From the NCBI RefSeq assembly GCF_042654605.1, contig NZ_JBHSGT010000043.1:1-64000 (forward strand): a stretch of DNA of 64,000 nt. The letters are read 5' to 3'. The stretch is from Enterococcus_I eurekensis (GTDB lineage: Bacteria; Bacillota; Bacilli; Lactobacillales; Enterococcaceae). The position numbers and the translations under genes are program-made. The notes beneath the pieces were generated by a model. That model had not been told where the DNA came from and made no database searches. It saw only the letters and a list, made by a program, of their open reading frames with translations. The first letter of the stretch is position 1; each line of letters begins with the position of its first letter. Below, in pieces: positions 24,677 to 34,174 of the stretch.

Positions 24677-26143
24677 ATGATAAGTAAGAGTAAGCAAATT
24701 TCGGAAGTTGAAAAAACTTTTACAAAAGCAATAGCAGCGGGAAAGCATTTAATCAAAGTCGTGGAAAAAATCAGCTCTCATCCAGATCAAGCTCATAATA
24801 TTCAGTTAAATCGGATGTATTTAGCACTAGGGCGCACGCAAATTCTTTATATTGAAGCACTTCAAAAAGGCTACCAAACTTATTTGAAGGAGAATCGACT
24901 TTTGTTTCGCACAAAAGCGAAGTATTTGAAAGAACCTCGAGAATCGATAGCTAAGTATTTAAGCGAGGCTGAAGAAATTGAAGAGCTCTTAAAAGTAGGA
25001 ATCAAAATCATTGAAACAAAAGACGAAACAGATCTGATGAGGAGTGATTGTGATTTGGGGTGGCTTCATAAAATCGATCGACTTTGGCATAATCGTGAAT
25101 TTATAAAAAAATATCAAATTAAACAGCCAAGCGCGATGCCAAATCAAGTATTCAAACGCTATGTCGAGGAATTAATTATTCATGAAAAAATATTGCGGAT
25201 CGAAGAAGGCTGGGATCAGCAGGCAGTTTTAGGTTACTTCAAACAGCTAAGTACATCTTTGAAAAATACCGAAACTACCCAAACCATGCTTGCACAACTA
25301 TCGCTTTTAAAGGCTGAAACTAAAAGAGTCGGTTCAACGCTTTATACGAAATTATTTAATGCTAGTACTTATGCAGATAGAGAAAAAATTGCGCTCATGA
25401 TGCAGCATTTGCGAGCGAGGATTGATACCAATGGCATGTTACAGCTAGAAGGTACGTATCAATTGGATCCAGAGATGCCGCCACATAGTTTCTTTCTGGA
25501 AAATTTTTCTCAATCGGTAACGAAAGCCTATCCTAACGGGCTTGTTCCTAAAAATAATCCAGATATTCCTCAACAAACATTAAAAATCATTCATCAATTT
25601 CGAATGTATATTGATCGACAAAACATTAACTATATTCGAACGCATTATTCTGGCGTGACTGATCTAGATAAATTACTAGCCTACGGGAAAGAGCAACGCT
25701 TGAGTTTTTGCCAAACTTCAAGATTGCACAATCGTTATTCAGTGGACTATCCCTTTAAGGGACAAGAAAATGACAAAATTACCACCAAGAACGGTTTATC
25801 CGAATTTATTGTTAATGTCAAAACAGGGCAGTTTGTGACGCAGTGGGATGTTTTACAAGAAAAAGATGGTGAGGTTGGGATTTTTTCAGGAGATTATCAT
25901 CCGAATACTTTAAAAGGAAAAACAATTGTCGAAACAGAATCCTTTAATTATTCGAATCAAGCAAAAATGCATCAACTTTTTGATGTCGATCCAGCAGGTG
26001 CGCATCACGGGTTGGAACATTCGATTAAAATCGCGGCTAAAAAATATTGGAAGAGTGAAGAGTGGAGATTTCTTGGAGGCAACTACTTTGAACGTTATAA
26101 GAAAAAATCGGACTATCTGTATTTAAAGGCAAGGAAAAAATAG
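24677..26143 (+). CDS. DUF3114-like hypothetical protein
   Basis: 488 aa from the ATG at 24677 (GGATAGGAGTGAG upstream); the longer frame to 24497 overlaps the ClC gene without a ribosome site. Highly charged, helical N-terminal two-thirds, then a C-terminal domain with SGVTDLDKLLAYGKEQ, FIVNVKTGQFVTQWDV and GAHHGLEHSIKIAAKKYWKS. It resembles the DUF3114 proteins of streptococci and enterococci. No signal peptide or membrane segment. Function unknown. Confidence 0.6.
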   Translation: MISKSKQISEVEKTFTKAIAAGKHLIKVVEKISSHPDQAHNIQLNRMYLALGRTQILYIEALQKGYQTYLKENRLLFRTKAKYLKEPRESIAKYLSEAEEIEELLKVGIKIIETKDETDLMRSDCDLGWLHKIDRLWHNREFIKKYQIKQPSAMPNQVFKRYVEELIIHEKILRIEEGWDQQAVLGYFKQLSTSLKNTETTQTMLAQLSLLKAETKRVGSTLYTKLFNASTYADREKIALMMQHLRARIDTNGMLQLEGTYQLDPEMPPHSFFLENFSQSVTKAYPNGLVPKNNPDIPQQTLKIIHQFRMYIDRQNINYIRTHYSGVTDLDKLLAYGKEQRLSFCQTSRLHNRYSVDYPFKGQENDKITTKNGLSEFIVNVKTGQFVTQWDVLQEKDGEVGIFSGDYHPNTLKGKTIVETESFNYSNQAKMHQLFDVDPAGAHHGLEHSIKIAAKKYWKSEEWRFLGGNYFERYKKKSDYLYLKARKK

Positions 26144-26164
26144 ATAGGCATACCAACTGAGACA

Positions 26165-26195
26165 TTTATTCGTAGTGAGTGAATGTCTTTTTATA
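26165..26195 (+). terminator. Terminator after the DUF3114-like gene
   Basis: GACATTTATTC pairs with GAGTGAATGTC in part, followed by T5. Confidence 0.6.
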
Positions 26196-26210
26196 TTTCT
26201 CCCATGATAC

Positions 26211-26305
26211 TTGTCCACAGGTCTCATTACGAAGGAAAGAAGAAAATCTGTGGATAACTGTTTTGAGGAGGAAAAAGGCTTATCCACAGGTTTTTATGTG
26301 GATAA
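26211..26305. promoter_or_regulatory. Cluster of four DnaA boxes
   Basis: Within 95 bp: TTGTCCACA (26211-26219), TGTGGATAA (26249-26257), TTATCCACA (26280-26288) and TGTGGATAA (26297-26305). Three are perfect matches to the consensus 9-mer and the first differs by one base. There is no dnaA or dnaN gene here, so it is not a standard oriC. DnaA titration clusters are known in Bacillus. An 86-codon ORF over it is likely spurious. Confidence 0.85.
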
Positions 26306-26586
26306 TTGAAAAAATGAATTTTGCTATCGATTTTGAATTTATTTTGAAATTTGAACGGATTTTCGAGCGTTATCAGGTAAAATCTTTAGCAATTAGTCGT
26401 TTTCCGAAATCTATTAAATTTATTAATAGGCCCTCTTAATATTACTAAGTTGTAATCGCTTACTCTCCGGGATAAAGTAAGCTTGTCATCAGCGCGATTT
26501 ATTTTGAAATTATTATATGTTATGCGCTAGATAAAAAAGAGGGTTTGAAGTCATAAGTGCTTCAAGTTTAGAAGAGGGAGACGATT

Positions 26587-27813
26587 ATGGAAAAATTTGT
26601 TATGGAAAAAAGGATTAAGCATCCACTACTAAGTGGGATCGCAACCGTTGCACTGTTAGTTGCAGTGGCTTCCGTATTTTGGGTTGTGTGGTCACTTGTT
26701 TGGAAGATGATTATTTTATTAATTGGCGGCAGTGCAGTGGCTAATTTAAGTCCAGATGTTCAAGCGCACTTCTTAAAAGAATCAGTTGAAGGCACGTTCT
26801 TTTGGATGGTCATTTCGACTTGGGTTTGGTTTACGTTAAGTTTAGGAAACTATGGCAAGTATAAGAAAACAACAAAACAGCCAATTGCTGGTTTACGTTA
26901 CACAGGTTTAGCTTTATTAACTGGTTTTGTCGGCTTTGCAGTGTTTGTATCGCTCTTAGGCATGTGGTGGGAGCCATTTAGTTGGCAAGTCCTATTCCGT
27001 CCAGTAGACGACGCACAAGCGCTTTTAGCAATTAAAGGTTGGGCAGCGATTAACTTCTTCGCATTAGCGGTGATCTTAGCACAAATTCCAGTCACAAGTC
27101 TGTTTGGCAGATATCCATTCAGTAAACACGCAAAAGATGATTGGGCTGTTAGCTTTGGAACAGTATTCTTTGGATTATTTTTAGCTTTACTTGTTTGGAT
27201 CTTCTTTATTGTTCCAAGTTTCTTCTCATTACAAATCGACGGAGTGGCGATTACAAGTCAACCATTTGGTGATTGGAGTACCGCGCTTGCTTGGTGTCAG
27301 TTGTTTATTTTCTTCTTCTTATTCCCTGCAGAAGGTGGCGAAGGTTACCCGCAAAAATGGATTACAACGAAACAACCTTGGTCAGGTTTCGTAGGACTAG
27401 CGATTTCTTTAGCTGGTGCATCAATCATGTTACCAATTTTAAGAAATGTCTTAACGCCATTAGCAGAATCTGCTGGTATCGCACCAGATTTAGCCGTTGC
27501 TTCATTTGTTTTAACGATTATTAACGTCATGTTAGCATGGCACCATCATTTTGATGATTATCCAAATCAAGCCCTTATGCCATCTGCTTTAAAACGTATT
27601 GCTGTTCAATTTGGCGCAGTAATCATTGTTGGTTCTGTTTTAGGTGTTCTTTGGATTAAATACTTACACATTTGGCCGTTTGGTGCGAACGATCTAGGCT
27701 TAGGTTATCCTGTATTAGGAATCTTAGGTGGTCAATTCGTCTACATGATGCCAATGTTATTTATGAATACTTTCTTTGACAAATGGCCAATGGCTAAAAG
27801 CGTGAAAGAATAA
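26587..27813 (+). CDS. Polytopic membrane protein of unknown function
   Basis: 408 aa with about nine to ten hydrophobic helices and short loops; not recognised. Notable loop motifs are FPAEGGEGYPQKW and AWHHHFDDYPNQ, the latter a His/Asp cluster that could bind metal. RBS GAGGGAGACG lies before the ATG. Codon use is regular and third positions look like a well-expressed backbone gene. It stands alone between the DnaA boxes and a terminator. A transporter or membrane enzyme is possible, but nothing decides it. Confidence 0.6.
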   Translation: MEKFVMEKRIKHPLLSGIATVALLVAVASVFWVVWSLVWKMIILLIGGSAVANLSPDVQAHFLKESVEGTFFWMVISTWVWFTLSLGNYGKYKKTTKQPIAGLRYTGLALLTGFVGFAVFVSLLGMWWEPFSWQVLFRPVDDAQALLAIKGWAAINFFALAVILAQIPVTSLFGRYPFSKHAKDDWAVSFGTVFFGLFLALLVWIFFIVPSFFSLQIDGVAITSQPFGDWSTALAWCQLFIFFFLFPAEGGEGYPQKWITTKQPWSGFVGLAISLAGASIMLPILRNVLTPLAESAGIAPDLAVASFVLTIINVMLAWHHHFDDYPNQALMPSALKRIAVQFGAVIIVGSVLGVLWIKYLHIWPFGANDLGLGYPVLGILGGQFVYMMPMLFMNTFFDKWPMAKSVKE

Positions 27814-27827
27814 AAAAATCAATCGCA

Positions 27828-27860
27828 TTCACTATATTTAAGGTGAATGTGGTTTTTTTT
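27828..27860 (+). terminator. Terminator after the membrane protein
   Basis: GCATTCAC pairs with GTGAATGTG, followed by T8. Confidence 0.85.
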
Positions 27861-28064
27861 TGCATTTTTATTGACAAAAAGGCGACCTTCTCTGAAAAGA
27901 TAAGAGTCTCAAAATAAAACATAGGCCCCCTTTATGAATAGTATGTATATTTTCATTTCAAGAAATTTACAAAAAAAATTTCAATTTACCGTTCATTTAC
28001 AATAAATTGAATCAAACTCAATATTACTCTACTAGAGTGGTGATAGAAGAAAGGTGGGAATACA

Positions 28065-28736
28065 ATGACTCAGATAACTGCACATTCAGGCAGTGATGGA
28101 ACAGCGGATAATTGTTTATCCTTTATTCAGTTTTTTCTCGGTAAGCCAATCGATGCTTTAGAAGTTGATATTCGAAAAAATCATTTAGGTGAACTGGTAT
28201 TAAACCATGATGCCTTAGAGTTACGAGAGTATCCAAGTTTAAAAGAGGCGTTTTTATTATTAAAAGGTTCAAAAATTTTATTGAATTGTGATCTCAAAGA
28301 ATCCAATTTGGAGACAGAAGTCGAGCAATTAGCCCGAACCTGTGATTACTGGGATTTTGTTCAGCTTAGTGGCGCGGTTTCAATGGCATTCGTGCAACGA
28401 TGGCCGGAAAAAGTCTTAGTCAATATTGAAAATACGAATCCAGTCTTTTTACTCGAGGATTGGTATGAATCCGATGTTTTTGAAGCATTGAGCTTTTTGG
28501 CGAATCAAGGTGCTAAAGTGATAAATATCCATTATAAGCAGTTAACTAGCAACATTTATCAAAAAGGACGCAGTTTGGGACTGAACTTTTCTGTATGGAC
28601 AGTCAATGATTTGGATAAGATTCAAGCGTTTCAAGAACAAGGGGTTTACAATATCACGACGCGCTCGGCGTGGGTTTATTTACAATTGAAGGAGGATCAA
28701 CATGAAGTACTTAAATCCGAAGCGATTGTATCATAG
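28065..28736 (+). CDS. Glycerophosphodiester phosphodiesterase-like protein
   Basis: Predicted to split glycerophosphodiesters into glycerol-3-phosphate and an alcohol. 223 aa, TIM-barrel GDPD family: the AHSG start replaces the usual AHRG, then LEVDIRKN supplies Glu and Asp, LNHD the second His, and VWTVND near the C-terminus is typical. The lost Arg and a weakened N-terminal motif are unusual. No signal peptide, so cytosolic. It overlaps the next gene (permease) by 35 bp and heads an operon with an ABC importer, so it may act on the imported substrate. Confidence 0.82.
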   Translation: MTQITAHSGSDGTADNCLSFIQFFLGKPIDALEVDIRKNHLGELVLNHDALELREYPSLKEAFLLLKGSKILLNCDLKESNLETEVEQLARTCDYWDFVQLSGAVSMAFVQRWPEKVLVNIENTNPVFLLEDWYESDVFEALSFLANQGAKVINIHYKQLTSNIYQKGRSLGLNFSVWTVNDLDKIQAFQEQGVYNITTRSAWVYLQLKEDQHEVLKSEAIVS

Positions 28737-29538
28737 TTTTGGTAAAAAATATTTTTTTGAGACAGTTTTTTTTGCCGTTTTTTTATTGTTCTTTTATGGA
28801 CCGCTAGTGAATACCTTTATGTTAGCTTTTGCGGAACAGTACCAAGTGCCAAACGTCTTACCAACCAAATTTGGTTTTCAATGGTGGGTTTATATTTTTG
28901 AACAAGACAATTTGATTCAATCAATGGTCAATTCCTTTTTAATTGCTTTATTAGCGACAACGTTATCGATGCTTGTTTGTATTCCAGCCGCTTATGCCTT
29001 AGCACGTTATGAATTTAAGGGAAAGAGTTTTTTTATGTTCTCGTTTCTATTATCAAATGCCTTCCCTAAAATTGGCTTATACACAGCGCTTGGTATTTTA
29101 TTTTATAAATTTAATTTGATGGGGACACTCGTTGGCGTTATTATTGTTCACATTTTAAATACAATGATTTTTATGATTTGGATTCCTTCAAGTTCGTTTC
29201 AAAAAATTCATGTTCAGCAAGAAGAGGCGGCACGTGATGTGGGTGCAGGCCCATTTCGAACTTTTTTCAAGATTACGTTACCAGCAGCAGTACCAGGGAT
29301 TGCGGTCTCTGCGATGTACACGTTTTTAGGTTCGTTAGAAGAAGCCCAAGGAACCTTGTTGGTTGGTTTTCCTGAAATTAAAACAATGGCGACGTCGATG
29401 TATGGTGTGATTTTAGACTACCCACCAATGGCTGGTGCGGTATTTTCATTAATCTTAATTATTCCAACGATTATTTTATTACTACTTTGCCGTAAAATTT
29501 TCGGTAAAGATTTATTTTCAGGTGGTATCTCACTATAA
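28702..29538 (+). CDS. ABC importer permease (PotC/PhnV-like)
   Basis: 278 aa with six membrane segments and the cytoplasmic coupling motif EEAARDVGAGPFRTFFKITLP (EAA loop). The type I importer fold of the spermidine/iron/2-aminoethylphosphonate group. Starts inside the GDPD gene behind AAGGAGG. It pairs with the second permease at 31686; the two are separated by the ATPase and binding-protein genes, all in one direction. Confidence 0.9.
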   Translation: MKYLNPKRLYHSFGKKYFFETVFFAVFLLFFYGPLVNTFMLAFAEQYQVPNVLPTKFGFQWWVYIFEQDNLIQSMVNSFLIALLATTLSMLVCIPAAYALARYEFKGKSFFMFSFLLSNAFPKIGLYTALGILFYKFNLMGTLVGVIIVHILNTMIFMIWIPSSSFQKIHVQQEEAARDVGAGPFRTFFKITLPAAVPGIAVSAMYTFLGSLEEAQGTLLVGFPEIKTMATSMYGVILDYPPMAGAVFSLILIIPTIILLLLCRKIFGKDLFSGGISL

Positions 29539-29555
29539 AAGGAGTTAGAAAACTA

Positions 29556-30515
29556 GTGGAAGAATTTAAAGTACGTATCAAGAACATCTCAAAAGTTTAT
29601 GACAATGGTGATGGGATTCAAAAGATTGATTTAAATATTCGTTCGGGTGAAATTTTAACTTTATTAGGTCCTTCTGGTTGCGGAAAAAGTACGATTTTAC
29701 GTTGCCTAGGCGGCTTTCAGCCGATTGATTCTGGTGAAATCTGGATTGATGACAACAATGTAACGGATCTTCCAGCTGAAAAACGTCCAACGAGTATGGT
29801 CTTTCAAGGCTACAATTTGTGGAGCCATATGACCGTTTATGAAAATTTAGCATTTGGTTTGAAACTACGTAAGTTCTCTAAAAGTGAAATCAAACAAAAG
29901 ATAACCGATATGTTGGCATTACTTAAATTATCCGATACAGAAAAAAAATACCCGAGTCAATTATCGGGTGGTCAACAGCAACGCATTGCGATTGGACGTT
30001 CGCTATTGTTGGAACCAGCTGTCTTATTACTGGATGAGCCCTATTCAGCCCTTGACGCGAAGATTCGTCAGCAAATGCGCGAAGAACTGAAACGAATACA
30101 AGCGGAAACAAAAGTCACGGTCGTTTTTGTGACCCACGATCAAGAAGAAGCGATGTCTTTATCGGATCGGATTGTGGTAATGGAAAAAGGTAAGATTGCT
30201 CAAATTGGTACGCCTTCCGAGATTTATGACAACCCGATCAACCGCTATACGGCTTCGTTTATTGGTGAGATGAATTTCTTACCATTAGAAACCGAGCAAC
30301 TTCAGGCGTTTCGACCAGAAGACGTCTCGTTATCTGAGACAACCGGGGAACATTCAGGTGTGGTGTCGGATATTATGAATGCGGGGCATTATTCGGTCGT
30401 TTATTTATTACATAAAGAACAACCGATTAAATTGTATCTCAGTAAAGAGCAAGCCAAACAGTATCAAAAGCAACAAGTTCTCTACTTTACGATTAATAAA
30501 TTCAAGGTCTATTAG
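29556..30515 (+). CDS. ABC importer ATP-binding protein
   Basis: 319 aa. Walker A GPSGCGKST (~38-46), Q-loop VFQGYNLW, signature LSGGQQQR, Walker B LLLDEPYSALD and the switch His in VFVTHDQEE are intact. A C-terminal TOBE-like region (~235-319) is shorter than in PotA or MalK. It energises the two permeases in the same operon. RBS AAAGGAG, GTG start. Confidence 0.93.
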   Translation: MEEFKVRIKNISKVYDNGDGIQKIDLNIRSGEILTLLGPSGCGKSTILRCLGGFQPIDSGEIWIDDNNVTDLPAEKRPTSMVFQGYNLWSHMTVYENLAFGLKLRKFSKSEIKQKITDMLALLKLSDTEKKYPSQLSGGQQQRIAIGRSLLLEPAVLLLDEPYSALDAKIRQQMREELKRIQAETKVTVVFVTHDQEEAMSLSDRIVVMEKGKIAQIGTPSEIYDNPINRYTASFIGEMNFLPLETEQLQAFRPEDVSLSETTGEHSGVVSDIMNAGHYSVVYLLHKEQPIKLYLSKEQAKQYQKQQVLYFTINKFKVY

Positions 30516-30525
30516 GAGGAAAACA

Positions 30526-31689
30526 ATGAAAACTTGGAAAAAATGGGCAGTACTAGGCATAGTAACGACAATATCTACAGGTATTTTAGCCGGATGTGCA
30601 TCAAGTGGTAACGCGTCTGAAGAGCATCAAAAAACCGTCACGCTTTGGGCAGGTGGTTCGGATAATGTTAAAGTCGGGATGGAGAAGATTGTTGAAGCGT
30701 TCAATAAAAGTGAAGCCGGTAAAGAACATCAATTAAAATTGGAATTTATTATGTCCGGCGCTGGCGCTCAGACGGTTAGTGATCGTATTGTTGCAGCGAA
30801 AAAAGCTGGGGAAACAAAGACGAACTATGACTTAATTTTAACTTCGGATGCGGAATACGGTGCGTATATTCAAGAAGGTGGTTCGGATTTATTTACTCCT
30901 TATAATGCCGAGAAAATTCCGAATTTAGCTAATGTTCAAACGGAAATTTCAACAGGCAAAGGCACACTTGTTCCTTATCGCGGAACAACCGTTGTCTTAG
31001 CTTATAATTCTGAAAACGTCCCGAATCCACCACAAACAGCCGATGAGTTGTACACTTGGATTAAAGACAATCCAGGACGATTTTCTTATAACACACCTGG
31101 ATCGGGTGGCGCGGGTGGTTCCTTTGTTCAAACGGCAATTTATAATTTCTTACCAGAAGAAGCGATGAATTCTAGTGATGAAAAATGGAAGAGCGAGTGG
31201 GAGCAAGGCTTTGATCTATTAGCTGATCTGCACGATTCAATGTATCAAACAGGTGGAAAAGTCATTTATCCGAATAAAAACCAAGGGACGTTGGATTTAC
31301 TCATTAATGGCGAAGTCGACATGATTCCGACTTGGGCAGATATGATGATTACGAATTTATCGAATGGCATGTTGCCAGAAACGGTCAAAATGACACAAAT
31401 TGATCCTGGATTTACCGGTAATGTGGATGGATTAGTGATGCCAAGCATCGGTTCGAACCAAGAAGGTGCACAAGCAGTCATGAATTTTATGCTGAGTGAA
31501 GAGGCACAGCAAATTTTATTAGACAGTATGGCAGCAATTCCAGTCATTGATAGTACCAACATTACGTCAGAAAAATCCAAATATCTGGCTGAATTAAATG
31601 TTGAAAATTTCCGTACCAGTAGTTTAGGAAGCTTAGGCAATGAGTTAAATGAAATATGGGATCAAAAGATTGGAACGTTGTCTAAATGA
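30526..31689 (+). CDS. ABC importer substrate-binding lipoprotein
   Basis: 387 aa from the ATG at 30526 behind AGGAGG; the longer frame runs back into the ATPase gene and is spurious. Signal peptide with lipobox LAGC. A type-2 periplasmic-binding fold of the iron/putrescine/phosphonate group: VTLWAGGSDNVK start, SDAEYGAYIQEGG and EDPGF-like hinge region. The ligand is not clear; the GDPD and PHP neighbours suggest a phosphodiester or phosphonate. Confidence 0.88.
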   Translation: MKTWKKWAVLGIVTTISTGILAGCASSGNASEEHQKTVTLWAGGSDNVKVGMEKIVEAFNKSEAGKEHQLKLEFIMSGAGAQTVSDRIVAAKKAGETKTNYDLILTSDAEYGAYIQEGGSDLFTPYNAEKIPNLANVQTEISTGKGTLVPYRGTTVVLAYNSENVPNPPQTADELYTWIKDNPGRFSYNTPGSGGAGGSFVQTAIYNFLPEEAMNSSDEKWKSEWEQGFDLLADLHDSMYQTGGKVIYPNKNQGTLDLLINGEVDMIPTWADMMITNLSNGMLPETVKMTQIDPGFTGNVDGLVMPSIGSNQEGAQAVMNFMLSEEAQQILLDSMAAIPVIDSTNITSEKSKYLAELNVENFRTSSLGSLGNELNEIWDQKIGTLSK

Positions 31690-32597
31690 TGCAAAAAGAA
31701 GCGATGATTCAAAAGTCGACCATTGAACTGCCAATCAAATCACAGACAAATGAGCTGAAAAAATTTAAAAACGTCAAAAAAATGCTCGTACCTTATCTCT
31801 TGTTGTTCCCGGCGTTTAGTATTGTAATGTTATTTATTGTCTATCCAATAGTAACAACGGTCATTCGAAGCTTTCAAGACGGCCAGACCAAGGCTTTTAC
31901 CTTGGCTAATTATCAGTACTTTTTGACCGATCCGATTCAACAAACCAATCTAATGTACACGTTGAAAATCGTGATTATTACGGTCGTCCTATCCTTATTT
32001 TTTGGTTATATTTTAGCCTTATACATTCGTTTTAGCACGTCGAAAATCAGTAAAATTGTTAGTAGTTTGAATTTACTTCCCCGTTTTATACCTGGCTTAG
32101 TCGCGGTCTATTCGGTGATTATGGTCATTCGCGATTCAGGTGTCGTCAATCGCGTCAGTAAGCTTTTTGGGATGGATATTAAGTTGGGATGGATGTTTAA
32201 TGAAACAGGTATTATTATCATGAATTTATGGTTTAATATTCCCTTTGTTTCACTCTTGATTTTAGCAAGTTTATCCGCAATCCAACGTTCATCGATTGAG
32301 GCAGCGAAAGATATTGGTGCAAATCCGTGGGTGATTTTCCAAAAAATTATTTTCCCTGTGACTAAAAAAGAAATTTTAGTAGCGATGACCTTTGTATTTA
32401 TGGGCAATGTGGGTTCCTTTACAACCCCATTTTTAATGGGAGGAAACCATCCAAAGATGTTAGGTATTTCTTTATACGATCAATTTAATAGTTACATGGA
32501 TTATGAAAGGACAGCAGCCTTATCGGTTATTATGTTTTTAATTTGTTTTTTTTCCGCAGGATTTTATATTGTGAGTAATATGAAAAAGAAATATTAA
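31686..32597 (+). CDS. ABC importer permease (PotB/PhnU-like)
   Basis: 303 aa with a charged N-terminal tail, six membrane segments and the EAA loop SSIEAAKDIGANPWVIFQKI. It overlaps the stop of the binding-protein gene by four bases. Completes the importer: two permeases, one ATPase, one lipoprotein. Confidence 0.9.
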   Translation: MMQKEAMIQKSTIELPIKSQTNELKKFKNVKKMLVPYLLLFPAFSIVMLFIVYPIVTTVIRSFQDGQTKAFTLANYQYFLTDPIQQTNLMYTLKIVIITVVLSLFFGYILALYIRFSTSKISKIVSSLNLLPRFIPGLVAVYSVIMVIRDSGVVNRVSKLFGMDIKLGWMFNETGIIIMNLWFNIPFVSLLILASLSAIQRSSIEAAKDIGANPWVIFQKIIFPVTKKEILVAMTFVFMGNVGSFTTPFLMGGNHPKMLGISLYDQFNSYMDYERTAALSVIMFLICFFSAGFYIVSNMKKKY

Positions 32598-32605
32598 ATA
32601 ATCAA

Positions 32606-32652
32606 ACAGGCTCGCTAGAATCTTTGGATTTATAGTGAGCCTGTATTTTTTA
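32606..32652 (+). terminator. Hairpin between the ABC genes and the PHP pair
   Basis: ACAGGCTCGCTA pairs with TAGTGAGCCTGT with one mismatch, followed by T6. It may attenuate read-through into 32670-34084. Confidence 0.8.
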
Positions 32653-32669
32653 GGAGGAATATTTAAAAG

Positions 32670-33125
32670 ATGAGTGCGCAAGAAGAAGTACTTTTTCAAC
32701 AGACCCTGATGTTAACAGAATTAGATAATCAACAACATAAAAAAATAAAGATCTTTCTTGACCAAGACTATGAGGCTCTGCATATAGCCTTCTCCTATAA
32801 CCCACAAGAGGTGCCAAAAGAATTGGCCATTCGTGTGATTGAAGAGACATTACCCCAATATGATTGGGAGAAAAATTTACAAGCGATGGATTTTTTGCCA
32901 TTGCAAAATTTGGTTACCATGTCATTAGCTTACGAAGGCGAATATCTCGGATGCCGGCATAATAAAGAAACACAACAAGAGATTCTTATTTCTGAAAAAG
33001 AAAGTTCATGGGGCTTTATTCCCCAAAAAGTTTCTAGTGGCCAATGGGAAATCCAGTTGAATTTGCACTGCGTACAATCGGAAGTCACAGTAGAGTTAGT
33101 GGTTAAAGGAGTGTTGTCAAAGTGA
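32670..33125 (+). CDS. Unknown protein paired with the PHP hydrolase
   Basis: 151 aa, not recognised. No signal or membrane segment; the pattern is beta-rich, like the sandwich domains found next to CehA/McbA-type hydrolases. RBS AGGAGG, 15 bases upstream. It overlaps the next gene by four bases, so the two products are likely made together and may form a complex. Confidence 0.6.
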   Translation: MSAQEEVLFQQTLMLTELDNQQHKKIKIFLDQDYEALHIAFSYNPQEVPKELAIRVIEETLPQYDWEKNLQAMDFLPLQNLVTMSLAYEGEYLGCRHNKETQQEILISEKESSWGFIPQKVSSGQWEIQLNLHCVQSEVTVELVVKGVLSK

Positions 33126-34084
33126 ACTATTATTTAGCCGAGTTGCATTCGCATACACGTCATAGTGACGGGGACTTTTCAACAGCAGAACTGCTAGAAC
33201 AAGCCCATGCCTTTGGTTACGATATTTTAGCCATTACCGATCATAATACGATGGCGCCAGTTCGAGAATTTGAGTCGCTAGAAATAGGAGAATTACTTGT
33301 ATTGTCTGGGATGGAATGGACGACTTTTTTTGGTCATTTATTAGTAATCGGTGTAAACCGGGTGGTTGATTGGCGCAAGGCAACGATTGAGACAATTGAT
33401 GAATCATTAACCGAGGTCAAAGAGGCACAAGGCCTTGCAGGGATTGCCCATCCTTTCTCGATTGGGAGTCCAATCTGTACCGGATGCCATTGGGATTATC
33501 ATGTCAATGACTATCATTTAGTTGATTTTATTGAGGTGTGGAATCGATTAAACCCAGATGAAGATTATCGTAGTCAATTGGCCTATGAGATGTGGGTCGA
33601 TTTACTCAATCAAGGCTATCGCATTTCATGTAGTGCTGGGCGTGATTGGCATCGTGAAGAAGCAGCTAAAGACAATACCGCCTTAACCTATATCGGTGCT
33701 AGGGAAAAGACGACACAGGCGATTTTAGCCAGTTTGAAAGAGGGAAATTATTATATATCTTTGGGACCTAAAATGACACTTCACTTACAACAAAATGGGC
33801 AGGTCTATTACATGGGGCAAGAACTTTTACCAGGAAAAGCTCAACTAGAGATAACGGTGGACGCAACAACACAAGTGAAATTAAAAACGTTTAACTTTAA
33901 TCCAACGACGGTTGTTTTATGGCAAAACAATCAAATTATCGGCTGTGAAGAAATGGTTATAGGAGAAGCTATTCACCTACCTATCGAACTGGAAAGTGGT
34001 TATTTTAGAATCGAAGTATTTGGAACGGGTAAGGGAAAAACCGACAAACGATTGATGATAGGGAATCCTTTTTATATTGCTTAA
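33122..34084 (+). CDS. PHP-domain metal-dependent hydrolase (CehA/McbA-like)
   Basis: 320 aa. The PHP metal motifs are visible: ELHSHTRHSDGD at the N-terminus, ITDHNT near residue 39, GMEWT, GIAHPF and GRDWH (~residue 175). A C-terminal beta domain (~230-320) follows. Enzymes of this group hydrolyse phosphoesters or related bonds. Placement after the GDPD-ABC genes suggests a shared phosphodiester substrate. GTG start, coupled to the gene before it. Confidence 0.85.
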   Translation: MNYYLAELHSHTRHSDGDFSTAELLEQAHAFGYDILAITDHNTMAPVREFESLEIGELLVLSGMEWTTFFGHLLVIGVNRVVDWRKATIETIDESLTEVKEAQGLAGIAHPFSIGSPICTGCHWDYHVNDYHLVDFIEVWNRLNPDEDYRSQLAYEMWVDLLNQGYRISCSAGRDWHREEAAKDNTALTYIGAREKTTQAILASLKEGNYYISLGPKMTLHLQQNGQVYYMGQELLPGKAQLEITVDATTQVKLKTFNFNPTTVVLWQNNQIIGCEEMVIGEAIHLPIELESGYFRIEVFGTGKGKTDKRLMIGNPFYIA

Positions 34085-34142
34085 GAGTATTGAAATTTTA
34101 AGATAAATTAACAGAAATATTTAAATAATGAGCTGATCTGCA

Positions 34143-34174
34143 AAAGTTAGATTTTTAAATCTAACTTTTTTTGG
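34143..34174 (+). terminator. Terminator of the GDPD-ABC-PHP operon
   Basis: AAAGTTAGATTT/AAATCTAACTTT with almost no loop, then T-rich DNA. Confidence 0.85.

Noticed and set aside
26179..26439. 86-codon ORF over the DnaA boxes
   Set aside because: No ribosome site, atypical composition, and the DNA is better explained by the DnaA-box cluster.
26587..27813. Assignment of the membrane protein to a named transporter family
   Set aside because: Topology is clear but no family motif could be recognised with confidence.
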